Notes: generated from the letters alone by a model not told the origin. Positions 34,410 to 43,998 are shown, counted from the stretch's first letter. The stretch is 64,000 nt of DNA from CAWDVH01 sp963805705 (GCA_963805705.1 CAWDVH010000004.1:496001-560000), one strand, 5' to 3'. Numbers and translations: made by a program.

Positions 34410-35495
34410 GTGTTCGAGAAGCTCGCCGATCTCGCCAGCGAGCACGCTCAGCTAGAGCGTGATCTCGCTGACCCGTCGATCCACGCTGACCAGGATCGCG
34501 CCCGCCTGATAGGCCGCCGCTACAGCGAGATCAGCCCGGTCGTGCACGCCTACAACGAGTGGCTGCAGACCTCGGGAGACGAGGCCGCCGCGCTCGAGCT
34601 AGCTGGCGAGGACGCCTCGTTCGCCGCCGAAGCCGAGCAGCTGGGCCGCCGCCGGGAAGAGCTGGAAGGGCGGCTGGAGCACCTGCTGGTGCCCAGGGAC
34701 TCGCTGGATGCCAAGGATGTCATCCTCGAGGTGAAAGCCGGCGAGGGCGGCGAGGAGTCGGCGCTGTTCGCCGGCGACCTGCTGCGCATGTACCTGCGGT
34801 ACGCCGAGCGCCAGGGCTGGAAGACCGAGGTCCTCACCGGCACGGTGACCGGCCTGGGCGGGTACAAGGACGCCACCGTCGCGGTCAAGGCGGCCGGGCG
34901 CGGGACGCTGGCCGGCACCGGTGATGGCGCCTGGGCGCGGCTGAAGTACGAGGGCGGCGTACACCGGGTGCAGCGGGTGCCGGTCACCGAGTCGCAGGGC
35001 CGCATCCACACCTCCGCGGCCGGGGTGCACGTGCTGCCTGAGGCTGACCCGGTCGAGGTGAGCATCGACCCCGCGGACCTGCGGGTTGACGTGTTCCGCT
35101 CGTCGGGCCCCGGCGGCCAGAGCGTCAACACCACGGACTCCGCCGTCCGGATCACGCACCTGCCCACCGGGATTGTCGTCTCGTGCCAGAACGAGAAGAG
35201 CCAGCTGCAGAACAAGGAGCAGGCCATGCGCATCCTGCGCGCCCGGCTGCTGGCCCAGGCGCAGGAGGAAGCCGACGCGCAGGCCGCCGCCGAGCGCCGC
35301 AGCCAGGTCAGGACCGTCGACCGGTCGCAGCGCGTGCGCACCTACAACTTTCCCGAGAACCGGATCTCCGATCACCGGGTCGGCTACAAGGCCTACAACC
35401 TGGACCAGGTCATCGAGGGGGATCTCGACGCGGTGATCGGCGCGCTGGTGGAGGCGGACCGCGTGGACAAGATCGCCGGATCCGATGGCCAGTGA
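34410..35495 (+). CDS. prfA: Peptide chain release factor 1
   Basis: A 361-residue RF1 that reads UAA and UAG. The stop-codon tripeptide is PVT in RVPVTESQGRIHTSAAGVHV, matching the RF1 PxT motif. The GGQ peptidyl-hydrolysis motif is in SSGPGGQSVNTTDSAVR. The C terminus RTYNFPENRISDHRVGYKAYN is diagnostic. GTG 34410 is preceded by GGGAGGGAAG; a longer reading would run into the repeats. It lies upstream of prmC, its methylase. Confidence 0.95.
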   Translation: MFEKLADLASEHAQLERDLADPSIHADQDRARLIGRRYSEISPVVHAYNEWLQTSGDEAAALELAGEDASFAAEAEQLGRRREELEGRLEHLLVPRDSLDAKDVILEVKAGEGGEESALFAGDLLRMYLRYAERQGWKTEVLTGTVTGLGGYKDATVAVKAAGRGTLAGTGDGAWARLKYEGGVHRVQRVPVTESQGRIHTSAAGVHVLPEADPVEVSIDPADLRVDVFRSSGPGGQSVNTTDSAVRITHLPTGIVVSCQNEKSQLQNKEQAMRILRARLLAQAQEEADAQAAAERRSQVRTVDRSQRVRTYNFPENRISDHRVGYKAYNLDQVIEGDLDAVIGALVEADRVDKIAGSDGQ

Positions 35496-35555
35496 CCGCG
35501 CCCGCTCCTGCCGCCGCTACGGCGGCCCCGGCCGGGCTCGGCGGAGCCCGCGGCG

Positions 35556-36416
35556 ATGAGCCTGCTGCTGGATGAGATCGCCGTGGCCACGGCGCGGCTG
35601 GCCGAGGCGGGCGTCGACTCGCCGCGCGCGGATGCCGAGCTGATCGCCGCGCACCTGCACGGCGTGCCCAGGACGACGCTGCACCTGGTGCCGGACACGG
35701 CGTTCGATCCCAGGTTCTGGGATGACGTCGCCCGGCGGCAGGCCCGCGAGCCGCTGCAGCACATCACCGGGCTGGCCTACTTCCGCTATCTGGATCTTGA
35801 GGTCGGGCCCGGCGTGTTCGTGCCCCGGCCGGAGACCGAGGTCATGACGGGGTGGGCGATCGAGCAGCTGGGCGAGATGGACGTGGCCGAGCCCGTCGTC
35901 GCCGACCTGGGGGCCGGATCCGGCGCGATCGCGCTGGCCATCGCCCAGGAGGTACCAAGAGCCCTGGTGCATGCCGTGGAGGCGGACCCGCTCGCCCGGC
36001 AGTGGACCGAGCGGAATATCGCCCGGTGCGCCTCGGCGGCGCCGCACACCGCGGGCCGGGTGCAGCTGCACGACGGGGACTTCGCGACCGCGCTGGCCGA
36101 GCTCGATGGCCAGGTGGACCTGGTGATCAGCAATCCGCCGTATATACCGCTCGGATCCTGGGTGCCGCCGGAGGTCGGCGAGTACGACCCGGCGACCGCG
36201 CTGTGGGGCGGAACGGACGGCCTGGACGCCATCCGCGTCATCGAGGGTGCCGCGGGGCGGCTGCTGCGCCCTGGCGGGCAGCTGGCCGTGGAGCACGGCG
36301 CGCCGCAGGGGGCGGCCGTCTACTGGGTGTTCGCGGAAGAGACCGGCTGGCGCGAGACCCGCAACCACAAGGATCTGGCCGGGCGGGACCGGTTCGTGAG
36401 CGCGATGCGGCCATGA
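35556..36416 (+). CDS. prmC: Release factor glutamine N5-methyltransferase PrmC (HemK)
   Basis: A 286-residue SAM enzyme that methylates the GGQ glutamine of release factors. The N-terminal helical domain binds the factor. QHITGLAYFRYLDLEVGPGVFVPRPETE (ends QHITGLAYF and VPRPETE) is the family block. SAM binding is in VADLGAGSGAIALAIA, and the catalytic NPPY in LVISNPPYIPLG. The last residues HKDLAGRDRFVSA are typical. ATG start 60 bases after prfA. Confidence 0.95.
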   Translation: MSLLLDEIAVATARLAEAGVDSPRADAELIAAHLHGVPRTTLHLVPDTAFDPRFWDDVARRQAREPLQHITGLAYFRYLDLEVGPGVFVPRPETEVMTGWAIEQLGEMDVAEPVVADLGAGSGAIALAIAQEVPRALVHAVEADPLARQWTERNIARCASAAPHTAGRVQLHDGDFATALAELDGQVDLVISNPPYIPLGSWVPPEVGEYDPATALWGGTDGLDAIRVIEGAAGRLLRPGGQLAVEHGAPQGAAVYWVFAEETGWRETRNHKDLAGRDRFVSAMRP

Positions 36417-36497
36417 CCGCGGGTGACGGCGCCCGCCCGTCCCGGCGGGCCGCCTGGCTTCCTGGCGGCGCCCGGATCCGTGGCAGGATGAGCGGCC

Positions 36498-37139
36498 ATG
36501 AGCGAAACCTATGACTGCGCGGACGCTGCGCAGCGCAGCGCGGGCCTGTCGGCGGCCGGGGCGGCGGTCCTGCGAGGCGAGCTGATCGTGCTGCCCACCG
36601 ACACGGTGTACGGCCTCGGCGCCGATGCCTTCCGTGCGCTGTCGGTCACCACCTTGCTCGCGGCCAAGGGCCGGGGCCGTGACATGCCGCCGCCGGTGCT
36701 CGTCGGATCCGTGCGGGCCGCCTCCGCGCTGGTCGAGGATCTCGGCCAGTACGGCCACGCGCTCATCGAGGCGTTCTGGCCCGGCGGCCTCACCCTGGTG
36801 TGCCGGGCCAGCCGGACGCTCCAGTGGGATCTGGGCGATACCAAGGGAACGGTGGCCATCAGGATGCCAATGCACCCGGTGGCGCTCGATCTGCTCAGGG
36901 AGACCGGGCCGATGGCGGTGAGCAGCGCCAACAAGACCGGCTCGCCGGCCGCGACCACCGCGGCCGACGCGCTGGAGCAGCTCGGCGACGCCGTGTCGGT
37001 CTACCTGGACGGCGGCCCCTGCGCCAGCACGGCCGCCTCGACCATCGTGGATCTCACCAGCGGTGCGCCGCGGCTGCTGCGGGCCGGCGTGGTCTCGATC
37101 GGGCGGCTCCGTGAGGTCGCGGCGGTCATGGCCGACTGA
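36498..37139 (+). CDS. L-threonylcarbamoyladenylate synthase (Sua5/YwlC/YrdC)
   Basis: A 213-residue enzyme making threonylcarbamoyl-AMP for t6A modification of tRNAs. Visible are LPTDTVYGLGADAF, the KGRGRDMPPPVLV nucleotide region (KxR motif), FWPGGLTLV, and PMAVSSANKTGSPAATTA. It is a YrdC-only protein without the Sua5 C-terminal domain. ATG start 81 bases after prmC; this is the usual gene order. Confidence 0.93.
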   Translation: MSETYDCADAAQRSAGLSAAGAAVLRGELIVLPTDTVYGLGADAFRALSVTTLLAAKGRGRDMPPPVLVGSVRAASALVEDLGQYGHALIEAFWPGGLTLVCRASRTLQWDLGDTKGTVAIRMPMHPVALDLLRETGPMAVSSANKTGSPAATTAADALEQLGDAVSVYLDGGPCASTAASTIVDLTSGAPRLLRAGVVSIGRLREVAAVMAD

Positions 37140-37272
37140 ACCGGGCGGGGTGCAGGAGCCGGGCGGGGCGCAGGAGGAGGCCGGCGCGCGGGCCGCGAGT
37201 CGGCCCGGCGGCCGCCGGTGTGCTCTAGAGTTGCAGTAATGCCTGTAACTCCTGCGGACCTGGTGAACCGCC

Positions 37273-38514
37273 GTGCGTGAGTACATCGTGACGCTGCTGG
37301 TGACAGCCACGATCACCTATCTGCTCACGCCGCTCGTGCGGCGCGGCGCGGTGCAGTTCGGGGCGATCCACGCGGCGCGTGACCGTGACGTGCATGTGGT
37401 GCCGATCCCGCTGCTGGGCGGGATCGCTATGTACGGCGGCCTGGCGGCGGGACTGTGGGTGGCCGACCAGATGACGCCGCTGCGCACCGTCTTTGAGGGC
37501 ACCGGGATGGCCGGCGGCCTGCTGCTGGCCGGCGGCCTGATCGTCATCGTCGGCATCGTCGATGACCGGTGGGGGATGAACCCGATCAGCAAGCTGGCCG
37601 GGCAGGTGGCGGCCGGCGCGATCCTGGTCTGGCGCGGCGCCGAGCTCAGCTGGCTGCCCGAGCCGGGTGGCGGGACGCTCATCCTCACCTCGAACCAGTC
37701 CATCGCGCTGACCATCCTGGTGGTGGTCGCGACCATCAACGCGGTCAACTTCATCGACGGCCTGGACGGCCTGGCCGCGGGGGTCATCTGTATCGCGGCC
37801 GTGTCGTTCTTCATCTACTACTACGCCCTGACCAAGGTGGTGCACCTGTCCGCCGAGGCCGGCCCGGCGCTGGCGGCGACGGTGCTGGCCGGGGCCTGCA
37901 TCGGCTTCCTGCCGCATAACTTCTACCCGGCGCGGATATTCATGGGGGATACCGGCTCGATGCTGCTCGGGCTGCTGCTGGCCTACGTGCCGATCTCGAG
38001 CATCAACTCGCTGGACCCCTCCACCCTGCTGAACTACGGCGAGGGCACGCTCAACCGGTTCCCCCAGATCCTGCCCCTGCTCCCGCCCGCCGCGATCATG
38101 GTCATCCCGTACGCCGACCTGGTCCTGGCCGTCATCCGCCGGACCAGGGCCGGCCAGCCGCTTTCCACCCCCGACCGGCGTCACCTGCACCACCGGCTAC
38201 TGGACATCGGCCACTCCCAGCGCACCAGCGTGCTGATCATGTACCTGTGGGCCGCGCTGTTCTCCGGTACCGTCGTCTGGCTCTCGATCGCCAACTCCCA
38301 GGTGCTGGTGTTCGTGGTGGCGACGCTGGCCGCCGTGCTCGTGCTGCTGCTGATGTCGATGCCCAGGCTGCGCTGGCGCCGCCGCGCCCGGCCCGCCGCG
38401 CGGGCGGCGGGCGATGCCGCGCCCGCCGCCGCTACGCCCGCCGCCGCTACGGCCACCGCGCCCGCCGCCGCGGCGCCCGGTGCCGCCGTGCCGATCGCGT
38501 CCCGCCCGCGCTGA
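37273..38514 (+). CDS. wecA: Undecaprenyl-phosphate GlcNAc-1-phosphate transferase (WecA/Rfe-like)
   Basis: A 413-residue polytopic membrane enzyme with about ten or eleven helices that transfers a sugar-1-phosphate to undecaprenyl phosphate, starting cell-wall polymer linkers. Catalytic motifs are IVDDRWGM, NAVNFIDGLDGLAAG, FMGDTGSM and the loop RRHLHHRLLDIGHSQ. The last 40 residues are an Ala/Pro-rich tail. GTG start at 37273. Location between sua5 and the atp operon is standard in actinomycetes. Confidence 0.92.
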   Translation: MREYIVTLLVTATITYLLTPLVRRGAVQFGAIHAARDRDVHVVPIPLLGGIAMYGGLAAGLWVADQMTPLRTVFEGTGMAGGLLLAGGLIVIVGIVDDRWGMNPISKLAGQVAAGAILVWRGAELSWLPEPGGGTLILTSNQSIALTILVVVATINAVNFIDGLDGLAAGVICIAAVSFFIYYYALTKVVHLSAEAGPALAATVLAGACIGFLPHNFYPARIFMGDTGSMLLGLLLAYVPISSINSLDPSTLLNYGEGTLNRFPQILPLLPPAAIMVIPYADLVLAVIRRTRAGQPLSTPDRRHLHHRLLDIGHSQRTSVLIMYLWAALFSGTVVWLSIANSQVLVFVVATLAAVLVLLLMSMPRLRWRRRARPAARAAGDAAPAAATPAAATATAPAAAAPGAAVPIASRPR

Positions 38515-38550
38515 CGGGTGCTTTGTCACCTTAGCTGACCTGGTGAACCT

Positions 38551-38626
38551 CTCCCCGGGGAGCTTGTGATATCTTTCACGAGCACGCACTCGAAGGCGAG
38601 TGAGAGGTCCGTGATACGTTTCGCAC
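38551..38626. promoter_or_regulatory. Palindrome and repeated GTGATA motif before the atp operon
   Basis: The 234-base gap 38515-38748 contains CTCCCCGGGGAG (38551-38562), GTGATATCTTTCAC (38566-38579, with GTGA/TCAC ends) and GTGATACGTTTCGCAC (38611-38626), the two GTGATA motifs 45 bases apart. It is the likely control region of the ATP synthase operon. Confidence 0.35.
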
Positions 38627-38748
38627 ACCTGGCTGCGCAGCCCAGCTGTGGCGGTCAGGCGGCTCAGTGTCACCTGGGCACTGGCTCTCCGAAGCTGCAG
38701 TACCAGCTGATCGGCCAGTTCCCGTCGAGAACTCCCGGAGCCCCCTAG

Positions 38749-39156
38749 ATGCTTCTGGCAAGCTATGCCCAGATCGCCCGCCGGTCGGCCGTGGCGACAG
38801 CCATCGCCGGCCTGGTCATGGTGATCATCAGTGCCGCGGTAGGCGGTACTAAGGGGCTGCTCGGATCCGTTCTCGGCGTCGCGCTCGTCGCGGTCTTCTT
38901 CGGGATCAGCGTGGTGGCCGTCGGGCGGGCGGCCAAGGTCAGCCCGCAGGCCATGATGGTGACGGCAATGACCACTTATATCGCCAAGATCCTGGTACTG
39001 CTGTTTTTCGTCATCAAGTTCGCCTCCTCGACGGCCTTCAACACCAGGCTCTTCGGCCTGACCGCGATCGTCTGCATCCTGGTCTGGACCGCGGCACAGG
39101 TCATGTGGGCGATGCGGCTGAAGGTGCCCTATGTCGAGCCGTACGGAGAAGGATGA
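38749..39156 (+). CDS. Small membrane protein at the head of the atp operon (AtpI-type)
   Basis: A 135-residue protein with four predicted membrane segments (for example AVATAIAGLVMVIISAAV and YIAKILVLLFFVIKFA). It matches the ATP synthase subunit I-like proteins found just before atpB, thought to help c-ring assembly or Mg2+ supply. ATG preceded by CGGAG at eight bases. Confidence 0.75.
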   Translation: MLLASYAQIARRSAVATAIAGLVMVIISAAVGGTKGLLGSVLGVALVAVFFGISVVAVGRAAKVSPQAMMVTAMTTYIAKILVLLFFVIKFASSTAFNTRLFGLTAIVCILVWTAAQVMWAMRLKVPYVEPYGEG

Positions 39157-39244
39157 CCCGTGGCGCCCCCACAGCCTTCGGACGGCGGATCGCGGCCCGC
39201 TGTCCATGCTGCCCTCAGGCGGCCCAGACCGGGGACGCGGCCTG

Positions 39245-39487
39245 ATGGCGAGCGACGGCGGCCCGGCCCGGCCGGGCAGCAAAGACCGGGACCAGGCCGG
39301 CCACGGCCAGGACGAGAACGCGGGCTGGACCCTGCTCGGCTACCTGATCTCCGGGATGGCCGTCTACGGCAGCCTCGGGTGGCTGATCGGCCGCTGGACG
39401 CACTTGCCGCTGCTCTTCCCGCTGGGCATGCTAGTCGGGCTGGTGCTAGGAATAGTCTTGATCATCTACAAGTACGGCAGATACTGA
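39245..39487 (+). CDS. AtpZ/AtpI-like membrane protein
   Basis: An 80-residue protein: a charged N terminus, then two membrane helices (WTLLGYLISGMAVYGSLGWL and LPLLFPLGMLVGLVLGIVLI). This is the AtpZ pattern seen at the start of atp operons. Upstream in-frame starts at 39206 and 39131 would add a hydrophilic N terminus; 39131 overlaps the preceding gene and has AAGG upstream, so the true start is uncertain. Confidence 0.75.
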   Translation: MASDGGPARPGSKDRDQAGHGQDENAGWTLLGYLISGMAVYGSLGWLIGRWTHLPLLFPLGMLVGLVLGIVLIIYKYGRY

Positions 39488-39658
39488 TCGGCGCCAGGCA
39501 TGCTGCGGCACCGGGCCCGCGGGGCGGCAGACGTGGGGCAGCACGTGCCGCCGCACGCCCGGTGATGGCATGCGGCCTGACCAGCCGGGTAGTAGGCATC
39601 CGCGTGCCGCCGAGCGATTCGGCCGGCGCGCATAGGCACGAAGATGGAGGAGATCTCG

Positions 39659-40474
39659 TTGGCCGGTGACCTGCAGGTGCTCGCCGGGGCCGGCTGTCAC
39701 ATTCACTCCGTCCCGAGCTGCGGTTTCCCGGCGCCCGGTTATCCGGCCAGCTTCACGTTCACGCCGATCTTCTCGATCGGGAGCTTCCATTTCACCATGC
39801 CGATGCTGCTGGCGCTGATCTGCTCAGGGGCGGTCATCGCGTTCTTCTGGGCCGCGTTCGCCCGGCCGAAGCTGGTGCCGCGCGGTGTCCAGAATGTCGG
39901 CGAGCTCGGCATCATGTTCGTCAGGGACCAGATCCTGCGGCCGATGATGGGCCGCAACGGGGACGGCTACCTGCCGTTCCTGGTCTCGCTCTTCTTCTTC
40001 ATCTGGGTGATGAACCTGATGGAGATCATCCCGGGGGCTCAGTTCCCTCCGATGTCGAAGATCGCCTTCCCGGTCGCGCTGATGCTGATGGTCTATGTGA
40101 CCTACACCTACCTCGGCATCAAGAACCTGGGCCTGGGCGGCTACTTCAAGAACATGGTCCCCACGGGCGTCCCGATCGGGATCCTGCTCATCCTCGCGCC
40201 GGTCGAGATCCTCCAGTACACCATCGTCCGGCCGTTCACCCTGGCGGTCCGGCTCTTCGCCAACATGTTCGCCGGTCACATCCTGCTGTCGGTATTTACC
40301 CTGGCCAGCTGGTACCTGGTCAGCGTGGGAGTCTCCCTGCTGTTCAGCGTCACCTCATTCGTGCTCGTTATCGTGCTCACCGCCTTCGAGATGCTGATCC
40401 AGGCCCTGCAGGCCTATATCTTCACGATCCTGACCGCGCAGTACATCGGCGGCTCGCTGGAAGCGGGTCACTGA
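39659..40474 (+). CDS. atpB: F1Fo ATP synthase subunit a
   Basis: A 271-residue membrane subunit forming the proton half-channels. The essential arginine lies in RPFTLAVRLFANMFAGHILL; further conserved residues are in FFFIWVMNLMEIIPG and the C-terminal AFEMLIQALQAYIFTILTAQYI. TTG 39659 is preferred because GGAGGAG sits seven bases upstream; that motif lies inside the alternative ATG start at 39644. Confidence 0.93.
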   Translation: MAGDLQVLAGAGCHIHSVPSCGFPAPGYPASFTFTPIFSIGSFHFTMPMLLALICSGAVIAFFWAAFARPKLVPRGVQNVGELGIMFVRDQILRPMMGRNGDGYLPFLVSLFFFIWVMNLMEIIPGAQFPPMSKIAFPVALMLMVYVTYTYLGIKNLGLGGYFKNMVPTGVPIGILLILAPVEILQYTIVRPFTLAVRLFANMFAGHILLSVFTLASWYLVSVGVSLLFSVTSFVLVIVLTAFEMLIQALQAYIFTILTAQYIGGSLEAGH

Positions 40475-40584
40475 GATGGCCGGCGATCAGACCGGGCCGC
40501 CGACAGTCCCGGCGGGGCCGCCTCATCTTCCGCAACCGAACCGCCGGCGGAGATGCGCTGGCTCGAACACAAAGGAATGCACAC

Positions 40585-40839
40585 ATGCTTGACGTCACTC
40601 ATCTTGCTGCCACTACGCACAGCATTATCAGCATCAACATCGGGGCGGTCGCCTACGGCCTGGCGGCCATCGGGCCCGGCATCGGCATCGGCCTGATCTT
40701 CGGCCATGGCGTCGAGGCGATGGCGCGCCAGCCGGAAGCAGCCGGGCTGATCCGGTCCAACATGTACATCGGCTTCGCGCTGACCGAGGCGCTGGCGCTG
40801 ATCGGCCTGGTCGTGCCGTTCATCTTCAAGTACACCTGA
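40585..40839 (+). CDS. atpE: F1Fo ATP synthase subunit c
   Basis: An 84-residue hairpin of two helices forming the rotor ring. The glycine-rich first helix and polar loop read GPGIGIGLIFGHGVEAMARQ. The proton-carrying Glu is in FALTEALALIGLVVPF. The Na+-type ligand set is not seen, so it is probably proton-driven. ATG with AAAGGA upstream, 110 bases after atpB. Confidence 0.95.
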   Translation: MLDVTHLAATTHSIISINIGAVAYGLAAIGPGIGIGLIFGHGVEAMARQPEAAGLIRSNMYIGFALTEALALIGLVVPFIFKYT

Positions 40840-40872
40840 GGTGGACGTCGTGTCCAGAGGGGAAACAGGACG

Positions 40873-41424
40873 GTGAAGCACCTCGCAGCGTCGGGCTTCG
40901 GCCCGCTGGCCCCCGATCTCACCGAGCTGATCATCGGCAGCATCGCGTTCCTGGTTGTCTTCGCGGTGCTCGCCAAGGTGCTGATGCCGCGGATCTCCAC
41001 GACTCTCGCGGAGCGCACGGACGCCATCGAGGGCGGCCTGAAGCGCGCCGAGGATGCCCAGGCCGAGGCGGCCGGGGTGCTCGAGCAGTACCGGAGCCAG
41101 CTGGCCGACGCCCGGCACGAGGCCTCCCGGCTGCGCGAGGAAGCTAAGGAACAGGGTGCCCAGATCATCGCCGAGATGCGCGAGCAGGCTCAGGTCGAGG
41201 CACGCCGGGTGACGGAGGCAGCGCAGGCCCAGCTGGAGGCGGACCGGCAGCAGGCGCTCACCTCGCTGCGGGCTGAGGTCGGCGTGCTGGCGGTGGAGCT
41301 GGCCAGCCGGGTGGTCGGTGAGTCACTGGAAGATGAGGCCCGCCAGCAGCGGACCGTCGACCGGTTCCTGGCTCAGCTGGAGGAGCAGTCCGGCAGCTCT
41401 TCCGGGGTAAAGGCCGGATCGTGA
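40873..41424 (+). CDS. atpF: F1Fo ATP synthase subunit b
   Basis: A 183-residue stator subunit: one N-terminal membrane helix (LIIGSIAFLVVFAVLAKVLM) and a long Ala/Glu/Gln/Arg-rich coiled coil that grips delta. GTG start. Its stop overlaps the atpH GTG (GTGA). Confidence 0.95.
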   Translation: MKHLAASGFGPLAPDLTELIIGSIAFLVVFAVLAKVLMPRISTTLAERTDAIEGGLKRAEDAQAEAAGVLEQYRSQLADARHEASRLREEAKEQGAQIIAEMREQAQVEARRVTEAAQAQLEADRQQALTSLRAEVGVLAVELASRVVGESLEDEARQQRTVDRFLAQLEEQSGSSSGVKAGS

Positions 41425-42233
41425 GAGGCGCCAGCCGGGCATCTCTCGCCGAGGCCAGGGAACGTCTCGCCGCGGCCCTCGCCAGCGGAGCGGACGCCGG
41501 ACAGCTCGGCGACGAGCTGTTTTCCGTCGCCGAGCTACTCGATGGCGAGCCAGGGCTGCGCCGCATCCTGTCGGACCCGTCACGGGAGAGCGCGGCCAAG
41601 ACGGGACTGGCCGAGGCACTGCTGGCGGGAAAGATCTCAGCCGCGGCGCTGGAGCAGACGACCGGCCTGGTCAGCGGGCACTGGTCGGCTCCGGGCGACC
41701 TGGCCGATGCCGCCGAGCAGCTTGCCGTGCTGGCGATCACCGTGCAGGCCGAGGATGCGGGAGAGCTGGACGAGCTTGAGGATGAGCTGTTCAGGTTCGG
41801 CCGGGTCGTCGACGCGCAGCCCGATCTGCGAATCGCGCTCTCCAGCCCGTACGTCGCGCCCCGCGGCAAGCAGGAACTGCTGGATACGCTGCTCGCAGGC
41901 AAGATCACCGGACCGTCGCTGCGGCTGATCAGCCAGGCGGCGTTCCACCCGAGGGGACGCAGCCTGGAGGCGATCCTGGCGCAGTACGCGAGCCTGGCCG
42001 CGCAGCGGCGCGAGCGCCTGGTGGCCGAGGTGCACGTGGCGGCCGACCTGAGCACGGGCCAGCGCGCCAGGCTGGCGGCGGCCCTGGCCGCCGCCTATGG
42101 TCATGACGTTCACCTCAATATCGTCGTCGACCCGCAGGTCATCGGGGGCATATCCGTCCGGATCCGGGACGAGCTGATCGACGGAACCATGGCCAGCCGC
42201 CTGGCCGAGCTGCGCCGCAGGCTGGTCGCCTGA
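41421..42233 (+). CDS. atpH: F1Fo ATP synthase subunit delta
   Basis: A 270-residue stator subunit linking b to F1. It is about 90 residues longer than E. coli delta (177), as is normal in actinomycetes. The C-terminal block VDPQVIGGISVRIRDELIDG is the family signature. The GTG overlaps the atpF stop. Confidence 0.94.
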   Translation: MRGASRASLAEARERLAAALASGADAGQLGDELFSVAELLDGEPGLRRILSDPSRESAAKTGLAEALLAGKISAAALEQTTGLVSGHWSAPGDLADAAEQLAVLAITVQAEDAGELDELEDELFRFGRVVDAQPDLRIALSSPYVAPRGKQELLDTLLAGKITGPSLRLISQAAFHPRGRSLEAILAQYASLAAQRRERLVAEVHVAADLSTGQRARLAAALAAAYGHDVHLNIVVDPQVIGGISVRIRDELIDGTMASRLAELRRRLVA

Positions 42234-42315
42234 GCGACATCACCCGGGCCGGACGCGCGAACGAAAACACCAGACCCTGACTCACCAGACCCAGACGAGA
42301 AGAGACACGAGGAAG

Positions 42316-43998
42316 ATGGCGGAGCTGACTATCCGGCCGGAGGAGATCCGGGACGCGCTCGCGCGTTTTGTCGAGGCATACGAGCCGGAGGCCGCCTCCA
42401 AGCAGGAGGTCGGCACCGTGATCGAGTGCGGCGACGGTATCGCGCGGGTCGAGGGCCTGCCCTCCGCCATGGCCAATGAGCTGCTGGAATTCGAGGACGG
42501 CACCCGTGGTCTCGCGCTGAACCTGGACGTGCGCGAGATCGGCGTGGTCGTGCTCGGCGAGTACGACCAGATCGAGCAGGGCCAGCAGGTCCGGCGCACC
42601 GGCGAGGTCCTGTCGGTCCCGGTCGGCGACGGATTCCTGGGCCGGGTGGTCGGGCCGCTCGGCAATCCGATCGACGGCAAGGGCGAGATCGAGGGTACCG
42701 AGCTGCGCGTGCTGGAGCTCCAGGCCCCCTCGGTGATAGACCGGCAGCCCGTCAAGGAGCCGCTGCAGACCGGGATCAAGGCCATCGACGCGATGACGGC
42801 CATCGGCCGCGGCCAGCGTCAGCTGATTATCGGCGACCGGCAGACCGGCAAGACGGCGGTCGCCATTGACACGATCATCAACCAGAAGGCCAACTGGGAC
42901 TCAGGCGATCCGGCCCGCCAGGTGCGGTGCGTGTATGTGGCCATCGGCCAGAAGGCCACCACCATCGCGCAGGTGAACCAGGCCCTGGAGGAGGCGGGAG
43001 CGATGGAGTACACCACCATCGTGGCCGCGCCCGCCTCCGATCCGGCTGGCCAGAAGTACATCGCCCCCTATACGGGCTCGGCTATCGGCCAGTACTGGAT
43101 GTACGACGGCAAGCACGCGCTGATCATCTTCGATGACCTGACCAAGCAGGCCGAGGCCTACCGCGCGATCTCACTGCTGCTGCGCCGGCCGCCGGGCCGC
43201 GAGGCTTACCCTGGGGATGTCTTCTACCTGCACTCCCGGCTGCTGGAGCGCTGCGCCAAGCTCTCTGATGAGCTGGGCGGCGGCTCGCTGACCGGGCTGC
43301 CGATCATCGAGACCAAGGGCAACGACGTCTCCGCGTACATCCCGACGAACGTCATCTCCATCACCGATGGGCAGATCTTCCTGGAGACCGACCTGTTCAA
43401 CTCCGGTGTCCGGCCGGCCATCAACGTGGGCATCTCGGTCTCCCGAGTCGGCGGCAACGCGCAGGTCAAGGCCATGAAGAAGGTGGCCGGCACGCTGCGC
43501 CTGTCGCTGTCGCAGTTCCGTGACCTGGAGGCGTTCGCGGCGTTCGCCTCGGACCTGGACGCGGCCTCGCGGGCCCAGCTGGATCGCGGCTCGCGCCTGG
43601 TCGAGCTGCTCAAGCAGGCCCAGTACAGCCCGTTCCCGGTCGAGCGCGAGGTGGTCTCCATCTGGGCCGGCACCACCGGGCAGCTTGACGATGTGCCGCT
43701 GGAAGACGTCCGGCGCTTCGAGGACGAGTTCCTTGACTACGTGCAGCGGTCGAAGCCAGGGATCTACGACGCGATCAGGGAGACCGGTGACCTGTCCGAT
43801 GACACCGTCACCGCGCTCAAGGACGCCGTCGATGATTTCCGCCGCGGCTTCGAGGTGAGGGGCGGCGAATTGCTGGTGAACGACGAGCCCGCCGAGGCCC
43901 TGGACGAGGACGATGTCGACCAGGAGACGGTCAAGAAGTACGTGACCAAGCCCCGCGACCAGGATTCCGGCCAGCCGAAGTCCGGCGAGCAGAAGTAA
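42316..43998 (+). CDS. atpA: F1Fo ATP synthase subunit alpha
   Basis: A 560-residue non-catalytic nucleotide-binding subunit. The P-loop is GDRQTGKTAVA, and SVSRVGGNAQVKAMKKVAG holds the arginine finger. The C terminus has an acidic/Gln-rich extension (from about residue 525) absent in E. coli alpha (513 residues) and reminiscent of the mycobacterial alpha extension that limits ATP hydrolysis. ATG with GAGAAG-type upstream sequence, 82 bases after atpH. Confidence 0.96.
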   Translation: MAELTIRPEEIRDALARFVEAYEPEAASKQEVGTVIECGDGIARVEGLPSAMANELLEFEDGTRGLALNLDVREIGVVVLGEYDQIEQGQQVRRTGEVLSVPVGDGFLGRVVGPLGNPIDGKGEIEGTELRVLELQAPSVIDRQPVKEPLQTGIKAIDAMTAIGRGQRQLIIGDRQTGKTAVAIDTIINQKANWDSGDPARQVRCVYVAIGQKATTIAQVNQALEEAGAMEYTTIVAAPASDPAGQKYIAPYTGSAIGQYWMYDGKHALIIFDDLTKQAEAYRAISLLLRRPPGREAYPGDVFYLHSRLLERCAKLSDELGGGSLTGLPIIETKGNDVSAYIPTNVISITDGQIFLETDLFNSGVRPAINVGISVSRVGGNAQVKAMKKVAGTLRLSLSQFRDLEAFAAFASDLDAASRAQLDRGSRLVELLKQAQYSPFPVEREVVSIWAGTTGQLDDVPLEDVRRFEDEFLDYVQRSKPGIYDAIRETGDLSDDTVTALKDAVDDFRRGFEVRGGELLVNDEPAEALDEDDVDQETVKKYVTKPRDQDSGQPKSGEQK

